This document shows, in pieces, positions 1 through 6,381 of a stretch of DNA of 64,000 bases. The position numbers and the translations under genes were made by a program. Origin of the DNA: Bordetella parapertussis (lineage in GTDB: Bacteria; Pseudomonadota; Gammaproteobacteria; Burkholderiales; Burkholderiaceae_B); contig CAMDFD010000015.1 in NCBI GenBank assembly GCA_945897365.1, positions 17,099 through 81,098 of the forward strand, written 5' to 3'. The notes beneath the pieces are model-generated. The model did not search any database and was not told the origin of the DNA. It saw nothing but the letters and a program-made list of their open reading frames with translations. The first letter of the stretch is position 1. The number at the start of each line of letters is the position of its first letter.

Positions 1-813
1 GAAAACACGGTTTTAGATGGTGATCCAGGCTCGGAGCGTTTTTTATCGGAAATTGTTGGGGCCGAGAGCTATCCAGCGCGGCACATGAGCATGGAATCGA
101 TCTACGAATACGGTTCTCGCGCAGGCGTTTGGCGAATACTAAGAGAATTTGAGCAAAGAAAGCTTCCATTGACGGTCTTTGGTGTTGCGATCGCCCTCAA
201 GCGCCATCCAGAACTGACTGCGGCCTTTGTCGAGCAAGGCCATGAAATTGCCTGCCATGGCCTTCGTTGGCTGCATTACCAAAATATCGACATCGATACT
301 GAGCGCGCACACATGGCGGCGGCCACGGCCATCATCAAAGACCTCACCAAAGGTCAGTGGCCCTTGGGCTGGTATACGGGGCGCGACAGTCCCAATACCC
401 GCCAACTTGTCGTCGAACACGGCGGTTATGAGTACGATAGCGACAATTATGGTGATGATCTGCCTTTTTGGACGCAAGTAACCAAGTCTGACGGGGCTAA
501 AGTTCCTCACTTGGTGGTGCCCTACACGCTTGATTCGAATGACATGCGTTTTGCCACCCCTCAGGGCTTTAACACGGGGCAGCACTTTTTTGAATATTTG
601 CGTGACAGCTTTGACGTGCTCTACGCCGAAGGTGAAGATCACCCCAAAATGCTTTCCATTGGTATGCACTGCCGTTTACTCGGTCGACCTGGGAGAATGA
701 TTGGCTTGCAAAGATTCCTTGACCATATCGCCCGTCATGACAGAGTCTGGGTATGCCGTCGTATTGATATTGCGCACCACTGGAAACAAAACCATCCTTT
801 TGTGTGGAATTGA
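1..813 (+). CDS. puuE: PuuE-like polysaccharide deacetylase (allantoinase / urate catabolism), 5' partial
   Basis: The frame is open from the first base of the window, so the N-terminus (probably 40-50 residues) lies upstream. The in-frame ATG at 85 is internal, because the residues before it (ENTVLDGDPGSERFLSEIVG) fit the conserved start of this family. The protein is a NodB-fold deacetylase of the PuuE type, cofactor-independent allantoinases that hydrolyse allantoin to allantoate in purine catabolism. Visible family signatures are MSMESIYEYGSRAGVWR, GHEIACHGLRWLHY and the C-terminal MLSIGMHCRLLGRPGR. It is cytoplasmic by the lack of any visible leader. No other purine-catabolism gene is visible downstream. 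Family assignment is confident; substrate is by homology. Confidence 0.88.
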   Translation, partial: ENTVLDGDPGSERFLSEIVGAESYPARHMSMESIYEYGSRAGVWRILREFEQRKLPLTVFGVAIALKRHPELTAAFVEQGHEIACHGLRWLHYQNIDIDTERAHMAAATAIIKDLTKGQWPLGWYTGRDSPNTRQLVVEHGGYEYDSDNYGDDLPFWTQVTKSDGAKVPHLVVPYTLDSNDMRFATPQGFNTGQHFFEYLRDSFDVLYAEGEDHPKMLSIGMHCRLLGRPGRMIGLQRFLDHIARHDRVWVCRRIDIAHHWKQNHPFVWN

Positions 814-853
814 CAGGAAACTCGTTGTCTACATAAATAAACAATGCAATAAT
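810..853 (+). promoter_or_regulatory. Candidate sigma-70 promoter(s) for the small-protein gene at 913
   Basis: A perfect TTGACA (810-815) overlaps the puuE stop and is followed 16 bases later by CATAAA. A second pair is TTGTCT (825-830), a 17-base spacer, then AATAAT (848-853). Either could serve the gene starting at 913. Motif-based only. Confidence 0.35.
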
Positions 854-912
854 CTTTGTAGTTGACTGGTGTTTTAGCCAGTAGCCCTTTCGCCCACACA
901 GGAAGAAGACTC

Positions 913-1278
913 ATGACCCAAGCTCAAACCCTCAGCAGCGATGTTCAATCCACCAACGCAGGCAATGTCCTGGCTAATGGTGCCAAGATTATTGGCGAAA
1001 CAGTTTTGCCAGGTGCTAGCCTGTTGCTAGACGGCCAATTTGTAAATGGCGCCCTTCACTCAGTCGCTGGCATTGGCGCGCGCATCGCGTTCGGTCCGAT
1101 TGGTGTCGTACTCGTCTGTGCTGACTCTTTTTCAAAGTCCGTGACTGACAAATCTCTGTGGGACCATGCTTCTGGTGCATACCAAGCTAACGTAGAAAAA
1201 CGTGCCGCTGCAAAAGCTGCGAAAGCCGAAGCAAAAGCTGCTGCCGAAGCTGAAAAAGAAGCCGCTGTAGCTGCCTAA
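913..1278 (+). CDS. Small DUF6072-like protein of unknown function
   Basis: The start is set at ATG 913 because GGAAGAAG lies 901-908, at good ribosome-binding distance; an upstream in-frame ATG at 862 lacks such a site. The 121-residue product has a central glycine-rich hydrophobic stretch (residues about 20-70, with ETVLPGASLLLDGQ and GPIGVVLVCADSFSKSVT) and a C-terminal tail almost entirely alanine, lysine and glutamate, likely a charged helix. From memory this resembles the DUF6072 family, whose function is unknown. The hydrophobic part could insert into or lie on a membrane, or coat a hydrophobic surface as phasins do; this is speculation. A strong terminator follows at 1333-1359, so it may be transcribed alone. 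Confidence 0.6.
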   Translation: MTQAQTLSSDVQSTNAGNVLANGAKIIGETVLPGASLLLDGQFVNGALHSVAGIGARIAFGPIGVVLVCADSFSKSVTDKSLWDHASGAYQANVEKRAAAKAAKAEAKAAAEAEKEAAVAA

Positions 1279-1282
1279 GCTG

Positions 1283-2101
1283 TTGTCTGAATTCAATACG
1301 AACCACCAGAGCACTTTGCTCTGGTCACTACTAAAAAGCGGACCTCAGTCCGCTTTTTTCTTATCTCCAAACGAAATCCACGCTTGGTACGCGAGGCCTG
1401 AAGATTTCAACGACGAAGCCACACAACAGAAATTTCGCTCTTGGCTCTCTGAAACTGAACGCGCTTGTCTCAAGGCATTGCGCTTTGAACAAGACCGACT
1501 CACATATCTCGTGGCGCATGCTTTGTTAAGGGCGGCACTCTCAAGCTATACGGATGTCAAACCTGCTGATTGGCAATTTCAAACCAATCCGTTTAATAAG
1601 CCTTTCATCGCTCCCCCCCTTAATACGCTAGGTCTGCATTTCAATCTCAGTCACACCAACGGCTTGGTCGCCCTTGCCTTGACAAGGGTTGGGTCTGTGG
1701 GCATCGACGTTGAATCGACATCACGCGAACAGAATATCTCTGAGATTGCACCAGACATTCTGACCTCAAACGAATATTTCGATTTAAACCAACAAGCACA
1801 AACAGATCAACATACTCGACTACTCAAGTACTGGACGCTCAAAGAGGCTTTTGTAAAAGCAACGGGCCTGGGATTGACCTCTGGACTTCAAACCTTTGAG
1901 TTTGATCTAGAGGCGCAGCCTCAGCCTATCATCCGGTTTTTATCTCCAAAGGATACGCTTGCGAAAAACTGGCAGTTTAAGCAGTGCATCCTGTCCTCTG
2001 GTCACATCCTCGCCTTGGCGCATCATCATCCTGAGGCGCTACACGCAAAAGTCTCACTGAACGAAGCGCTCTGGCTTCAAGAGACGGCCAATCTCGGTTA
2101 A
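1283..2101 (+). CDS. 4'-phosphopantetheinyl transferase, Sfp/Gsp type
   Basis: This enzyme transfers the phosphopantetheine arm of CoA to a serine of carrier proteins, activating NRPS, PKS or fatty-acid carriers. Numbering from TTG 1283 (272 aa), family motifs are FNLSHT (120-125), VGIDVE (139-144, Mg-binding acidic residues) and WTLKEAFVKATGLGL (184-198, with the catalytic KEA). The start is uncertain: there is no ATG before the conserved region, only TTG at 1283 (5 bases after the preceding stop) and TTG at 1316, and a strong terminator sits within the first 26 codons. Homology begins around IHAWYARPEDF (residue 32). It could activate the NRPS at the far end of the window. Family assignment is strong; the exact start is weak. 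Confidence 0.88.
   Translation: MSEFNTNHQSTLLWSLLKSGPQSAFFLSPNEIHAWYARPEDFNDEATQQKFRSWLSETERACLKALRFEQDRLTYLVAHALLRAALSSYTDVKPADWQFQTNPFNKPFIAPPLNTLGLHFNLSHTNGLVALALTRVGSVGIDVESTSREQNISEIAPDILTSNEYFDLNQQAQTDQHTRLLKYWTLKEAFVKATGLGLTSGLQTFEFDLEAQPQPIIRFLSPKDTLAKNWQFKQCILSSGHILALAHHHPEALHAKVSLNEALWLQETANLG
1306..1324 (+). other. Stem-loop upstream of the terminator
   Basis: CCAGAGCA (1306-1313), loop CTT, TGCTCTGG (1317-1324) form a perfect 8-bp hairpin directly before the terminator hairpin. Both lie inside the reading frame used by the phosphopantetheinyl transferase if that gene starts at 1283. Confidence 0.6.
1333..1359 (+). terminator. Rho-independent terminator overlapping the 5' end of the PPTase frame
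   Basis: AAAAAGCGGAC (1333-1343), loop CTCA, GTCCGCTTTTTT (1348-1359): a GC-rich stem ending in a T run, the classic intrinsic terminator. It would stop transcripts of the small gene at 913-1278, but it lies inside the downstream PPTase frame. Confidence 0.8.
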
Positions 2102-2150
2102 GGTAATGGGTATGACAACCATTCTTTGATCTGAAATCCTGCCAATAAAA

Positions 2151-3194
2151 ATGACTCAACACATGCTTGAATTTAGAAGTGACAATTGTGGCAGCGCTGC
2201 TCCCGAAATCGTAGAGGCCATCGCACGTGCGAACCAAGGCAATGCCATCGGCTACGGCGCGGACGATCTCACACGCAAGCTCAACGAGACACTGAGCACA
2301 ATCTTTGAAACCTCAGTGCGCGTTTTTCCGATTCCAACTGGTACAGGCGCTAATGCACTTGCCCTTGCCGCGACAGGTACACCGTTTGGCGCTGTTTACT
2401 GCAGCCCTGAAGCGCATATCAATACCTCTGAGTGCAATGCCGTTGGTTTTTTTGGTAGCGGCCTGAAGGTCACTCCCATTGACGGGATTCACGGCAAGGT
2501 TTGCCCTGAGTCGCTTGAAACACAGCTTAACAATGCGGGCTTTGGGCAAGCGCACAAGAGTCAACCCGTCGCGGTCAACCTTGTTCAGGCAACTGATCTT
2601 GGCGCTGTTTATTCCGTTGAAGAAATCAGCCGTATCAGTACCCTTGCCCATGGCAAAAATCTGACGGTGCACATGGATGGCGCTCGTTTTGCAAATGCCC
2701 TTGCCTATCTTGGTTGTAGCCCTGCAGAAATGACTTGGAAAGCAGGCGTGGATATTCTTTCACTTGGTGTCACTAAAAATGGTGGGTTACTGAGCGATGC
2801 CATTGTCGTGTTTAATCCAGAAATCGCAGAAAACATCGGCTTTCATCTCCGCCGTGGTGGCATGATCTGGTCCAAGATGCGTTTTGCCTCGGCTCAAGTT
2901 TTAGCTTACGTAGAAAATGATCTCTGGTTAAAGCTCGCTCGCCAATCCAATGCAGCGGCTCAGCAATTGATGACCGGTATTCACAGCACGCCCGGCGCGC
3001 GTCTCATCGCCCCGGTGCAGGCCAATGAGCTTTTTGTTGAAATGAGCGCCAATGCACTGGATCATCTCGCACGCGATGGTGTGTTGTATTACAGGCGTGG
3101 ACCACGGCTTGCTCGCTTTGTTTGTCGCTGGGATACGACTGAGGATGAGGTCAATCAATTATTGACATTGATTGCGCGACACGCACAGACTTAA
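2151..3194 (+). CDS. ltaE: Low-specificity L-threonine aldolase
   Basis: PLP-dependent fold-type I enzyme that cleaves L-threonine or L-allo-threonine to glycine and acetaldehyde. The 347-residue length is usual for the family. Motifs: EFRSDN at the N-terminus, TGTGANAL (residues 63-70, phosphate binding), MDGAR (175-179, the aspartate that contacts the pyridine nitrogen) and LSLGVTKNGG with the Schiff-base lysine at about residue 209. The start could also be the second methionine (2163). It follows the PPTase by 49 bases on the same strand and may be cotranscribed with it. Cytoplasmic. Confidence 0.9.
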   Translation: MTQHMLEFRSDNCGSAAPEIVEAIARANQGNAIGYGADDLTRKLNETLSTIFETSVRVFPIPTGTGANALALAATGTPFGAVYCSPEAHINTSECNAVGFFGSGLKVTPIDGIHGKVCPESLETQLNNAGFGQAHKSQPVAVNLVQATDLGAVYSVEEISRISTLAHGKNLTVHMDGARFANALAYLGCSPAEMTWKAGVDILSLGVTKNGGLLSDAIVVFNPEIAENIGFHLRRGGMIWSKMRFASAQVLAYVENDLWLKLARQSNAAAQQLMTGIHSTPGARLIAPVQANELFVEMSANALDHLARDGVLYYRRGPRLARFVCRWDTTEDEVNQLLTLIARHAQT

Positions 3195-3238
3195 CGAAGG
3201 CTTTAAATCTATTTTCTAATGTTTTTAAGCTCACGCAT

Positions 3239-3610
3239 ATGAATAAAATGCATATGAACACATTGATGATTCGTTTAATTTGCATCGCCATACTTGGACT
3301 TGTAAGTGTTGCGAATGCCTCCGCTTCAGGGCTCACACTTGCACAGTATCGAGAGTGGAATCGGGACCCAATCAAAAAAGAAATGCTCAATACTTATACG
3401 GCGGGCATGGGCCAAGGCGTTACTTTCGCAAACATCTATAACAAGACACAAAAAATACCGATGATTTTTTGTCCGCCGGATTCACTGCAAATTACGGGAG
3501 ACCTGACAAATACCGTTCTGGCCAAATTCATCGCTAAGAATAGTTTCAAACCCACCGACGAAATATCGATCATTTTGATATTTGCAATGAAAGATGCTTA
3601 TCCTTGCTAA
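3239..3610 (+). CDS. Exported Rap1a/Tai-like small protein
   Basis: The 123-residue protein has an N-terminal signal peptide (hydrophobic core MIRLICIAILGLVSVANA, probable cleavage near residue 30), then a short domain with the pattern YTAGMGQGVTFAN, MIFCPPDSLQITG and a C-terminal DAYPC. The CPP and final PC cysteines and this spacing fit the Rap1a/Tai family, which includes periplasmic immunity proteins against type VI secreted amidases. No amidase effector or T6SS gene is nearby, so an immunity role cannot be inferred here; many members of this family are orphan proteins. Its stop codon touches a tRNA-Pro-like fragment starting at 3609, so the 3' end may have been set by a rearrangement. 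Confidence 0.6.
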   Translation: MNKMHMNTLMIRLICIAILGLVSVANASASGLTLAQYREWNRDPIKKEMLNTYTAGMGQGVTFANIYNKTQKIPMIFCPPDSLQITGDLTNTVLAKFIAKNSFKPTDEISIILIFAMKDAYPC

Positions 3611-3650
3611 CGGAAGGATTCGAACCTTCTAACCCTTGCACCCCACGCAA
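3609..3650 (-). pseudogene. tRNA-Pro fragment (anticodon arm to T arm)
   Basis: Bases 3609-3650 align without gaps to 5503-5544 of the intact tRNA-Pro, with 39 of 42 identical (differences at 3630, 3632 and 3646). It is in the same orientation. The fragment spans the anticodon arm, variable loop and T arm but lacks the D arm, the 5' acceptor strand and the terminal CCA, so it cannot be functional. It marks one border of the amidohydrolase segment. Confidence 0.8.
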
Positions 3651-3703
3651 TACCTATTAAAAATTCGGTGCTATGAAGTCTTATACCGTCTTAACAATCT
3701 AAA

Positions 3704-5290
3704 TTATTGTGGATTTTTTTTAAGTGTACTCATGAGTGCCTCACCAGGGCGAGAGTCTTTGAGTAGATTTCCATCTCGAATCACGAATTTTCCATTCACC
3801 ATGACATACTCCATGCCTTGAGAAGGTTGCCGGGGATTCTCGTAATCCGCACGTGGCTCGACTTTACTGAGATCAAACACAATAATATCTGCATCCATAC
3901 CAGGTTGGATGCGTCCCTTAAATTTCGCCTGATCCGATGCCGTCGCAACTAGATTCGCAGGCAGCAAACTGCCACGTCTGAAGACGTCAATGAGACTCAT
4001 GGATTGTTGTTCTCTGACATAGCGTGAAATGACCGTTGTAAATGTCGCTGCAGTTCTAGGATGCGAATAGGCCTGCTCCGGCAGAGGCCAAACTTCTTCT
4101 TTTATTTCCTTGCCATTGATGGCGTAAGGCACCGCGTCAGAGGCGATCATTGTGTCTTGAAACAATACAGCCGTATCGATGAACTTCATCTCCTCTGGCT
4201 TCTTTTCATCTAGATAATGAACAACGATAAGACCGCCAGGATCTTGGGATCGTATTTCACTGAGGCGAGTGTCACTGGCGATACGTTCTTTTGTTTGTAA
4301 ATAATAAATATCTGAAGACTTGATCCCTACCTGAGGCAAATTCTCAGGTCGTAAGAAGGGGGCACCAATTACCGTTGACCCCGCTCCAAATGGATATGCT
4401 TCAGTTGTCACAAGGAGTTTTTTACCTTGTGCTTTTTCAATCAAGGGGATGACATCAACGATTTTTCTCAAGGAGGTACTGTTAATGTGACAAATATGCA
4501 TTCTTGCCCCCGTCCCTGCCGCAACGCCAAGCAGTTCAATGAAGCCCTCAACCGCACCGTTTGGTTCAAAGGTATTTTTTGTACGCAGATGTGTATAGGT
4601 GGGTACGTCATATTTCGCTGCGAGTGTTGCCAAGGCGACGTATTCTTCCCGGTTGGTATCAGGTGCGTATCCCGTGACAATGCCGATACCCATCCCGCCA
4701 TCCAGCATTTCTTGTTCGACTAACGTGACGACTGCTTGTGATTGATCTGGAGGTAATAGTTTTGACCATTTAGGCCATCCAAAATATTTAGTGGCTGTTT
4801 CAAGGCTGCCATCCAAATCTTTGATACCGTCTGCGACGGAAAGCCTTGCTCCAACCCAAGAAGCACTAAATCCATAATTCAAGGGAAGATTAAGTTTTGC
4901 GGCGTTTGCATAGGCTTTCTTAATTGGAAATCCGCCAGCTTCTAGTTCAAGAGCAGTGGTGACGCCATCAAAAGCCTGCATCCAAAATGTCGGTACATTG
5001 ACGCCATGGACATGCAAATCAATAAATCCCGGACCCAGTATTTTTCCTTTCGCATCAATTTCGACTTTTCCTTTTAGTGGTTCAGTCGAGACGGATATAA
5101 TTTTTTTCCCTGTAATGCCCACATCGCGAATAGCGTCTAATTTTGTCTCTGGATCGATGACGCGACCTTGTTTGAATACCACGTCAAATATAGGTTGCTG
5201 TGCCTGACTCGCTCCAGCAATAAAAATCATCAACAACCCCACAAGAAAGCTTGCAAAAGATTTTTTATATTCAACATTGATTTTATTCAT
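3704..5290 (-). CDS. Exported D-aminoacylase-like amidohydrolase
   Basis: The start is set at ATG 5290, which places a signal peptide at residues about 10-31 (SFASFLVGLLMIFIAGASQA); an ATG at 5347 would add 19 residues before it. The 528-residue protein is a metal-dependent amidohydrolase of the N-acyl-D-amino-acid deacylase type. Visible motifs are HVH (residues about 93-95), the metal-binding CHIN segment, TTEAYPFGAGSTVIG and SDAVPYAING, with the C-terminal QPGMDADIIVFD typical of the urease/dihydroorotase superfamily. Export suggests periplasmic hydrolysis of N-acyl-D-amino acids or similar amides. It stands alone between a tRNA-Pro fragment and the intact tRNA-Pro. The precise substrate cannot be read from sequence. 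Confidence 0.82.
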   Translation of the reverse strand: MNKINVEYKKSFASFLVGLLMIFIAGASQAQQPIFDVVFKQGRVIDPETKLDAIRDVGITGKKIISVSTEPLKGKVEIDAKGKILGPGFIDLHVHGVNVPTFWMQAFDGVTTALELEAGGFPIKKAYANAAKLNLPLNYGFSASWVGARLSVADGIKDLDGSLETATKYFGWPKWSKLLPPDQSQAVVTLVEQEMLDGGMGIGIVTGYAPDTNREEYVALATLAAKYDVPTYTHLRTKNTFEPNGAVEGFIELLGVAAGTGARMHICHINSTSLRKIVDVIPLIEKAQGKKLLVTTEAYPFGAGSTVIGAPFLRPENLPQVGIKSSDIYYLQTKERIASDTRLSEIRSQDPGGLIVVHYLDEKKPEEMKFIDTAVLFQDTMIASDAVPYAINGKEIKEEVWPLPEQAYSHPRTAATFTTVISRYVREQQSMSLIDVFRRGSLLPANLVATASDQAKFKGRIQPGMDADIIVFDLSKVEPRADYENPRQPSQGMEYVMVNGKFVIRDGNLLKDSRPGEALMSTLKKNPQ

Positions 5291-5454
5291 ATGATCACTT
5301 AAGCGATGAGAGCGAGTATTAGAAAAGTATCTTTTACTGTGATGCAATGATGAATCAAGGTAAAGAGCACGGATGTTTAAATTATTAGAATGTCGTAATG
5401 AGCTATTGTCAAATCTAGTCGGTAACCAGCAAGCGATATTTCCAAGGCAAACAA

Positions 5455-5487
5455 AAAGGGCTAGCTTCTTATGAAAGCTAACCCTTT
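5455..5487 (-). terminator. Terminator of tRNA-Pro
   Basis: AAAGGG-C-TAGCTT (5455-5467) pairs with AAGCTA-A-CCCTTT (5475-5487) with one internal mismatch. On the minus strand the stem runs into a T-rich stretch (CCCTTTTTGTTTG). It lies 9 bases after the encoded CCA of tRNA-Pro. Confidence 0.65.
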
Positions 5488-5495
5488 GATATGAC

Positions 5496-5574
<79 letters not shown>

Positions 5575-5583
5575 AGACGAAGA

Positions 5584-5985
5584 TTATATCAGAGACTTAC
5601 GCAGGGTCGGTGCGACGCTCGAGAGCAGATCTTTGATTCCCATCAACTCAGTACGCAAAGCATTGAGTTCTAGCGCAGTCAAACGCACTGCCGCATCAGG
5701 ATCCTGCGCAGTATCGCGTCCCTCACTCAAACGGTTACGAGCACCACTAATCGTAAAACCTTGTTCATACAACAACTCGCGGATTTTGCGAATCAACAAT
5801 ACTTCGTGATGTTGATAATAGCGACGATTACCGCGACGCTTGACAGGCTTGAGCTGCGTGAATTCCTGCTCCCAATAGCGCAGCACGTGTGGCTTGACGC
5901 CACATAAGTCGCTCACTTCACCAATCGTGAAGTAGCGCTTTGCGGGGATGGGGGGAAGCACAACGGACTTATCAGAAATAGTCAT
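5584..5985 (-). CDS. MerR-family transcriptional regulator
   Basis: A 133-residue protein with an N-terminal winged helix-turn-helix of the MerR type: YFTIGEVSDLCGVKPHVLRY at about residues 18-37, followed by WEQEFTQLKP and RRGNRRYYQHHEVLLIRKIR, which are the wing and second helix. The short C-terminal part has no recognisable effector domain. A gene of this type directly after ihfA, next to tRNA-Pro, is a common arrangement in betaproteobacteria and gammaproteobacteria. Target genes are unknown. It lies 41 bases after ihfA and is probably in the same transcript. Confidence 0.88.
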   Translation of the reverse strand: MTISDKSVVLPPIPAKRYFTIGEVSDLCGVKPHVLRYWEQEFTQLKPVKRRGNRRYYQHHEVLLIRKIRELLYEQGFTISGARNRLSEGRDTAQDPDAAVRLTALELNALRTELMGIKDLLSSVAPTLRKSLI

Positions 5986-6026
5986 AACCCAGTCGAATTG
6001 CTCAATACAGTAAAGCCAGTGTATCT

Positions 6027-6344
6027 CTAACTGGCGGAAACGGGTTCACCTGGATGTTCTACCGCGCCTTTTAACTTTTGGCTTGCATGGAAAGTTACCA
6101 CACGTCTGGCAGCGATTGGAATGGTTTCACCCGTCTTGGGATTACGACCAGGACGGGGAGGTTTGTGACGGACTTGGAAATTACCAAAACCAGAGAGCTT
6201 GACCGGCTCACCACGCGCCAACGCATCTCGAATTTCTTCGAAAAACGTATCCACAATATCTTTTGCTTCTCTTTTGTTTAGTCCAACACGGTCAAACAAC
6301 ATTTCTGCTAGTTCAGCCTTTGTGAGCGTTCTTGGTTCGGTCAT
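6027..6344 (-). CDS. ihfA: Integration host factor, alpha subunit
   Basis: HU/IHF-family DNA-bending protein that pairs with IhfB and bends DNA sharply at specific sites, acting in nucleoid structure, recombination and sigma-54 promoters. Signature residues are TKAELAEMLFDRVGLNKREA at the N-terminus and the DNA-arm segment KLSGFGNFQVRHKPPRPGRNPKTGE. The start is set at ATG 6344 (105 aa) rather than an in-frame TTG three codons upstream. It follows pheT by 37 bases in the standard pheST-ihfA order. It could assist NtrC-dependent activation of the glnK promoter in this same window. Confidence 0.95.
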   Translation of the reverse strand: MTEPRTLTKAELAEMLFDRVGLNKREAKDIVDTFFEEIRDALARGEPVKLSGFGNFQVRHKPPRPGRNPKTGETIPIAARRVVTFHASQKLKGAVEHPGEPVSAS

Positions 6345-6381
6345 TTTTATCAACTATCAAATATTGGGCGATTAACCAAGA

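Noticed and set aside
139..669. 176-codon antisense frame in puuE
   Set aside because: The plus strand encodes a clear PuuE; the antisense product shows no family pattern.
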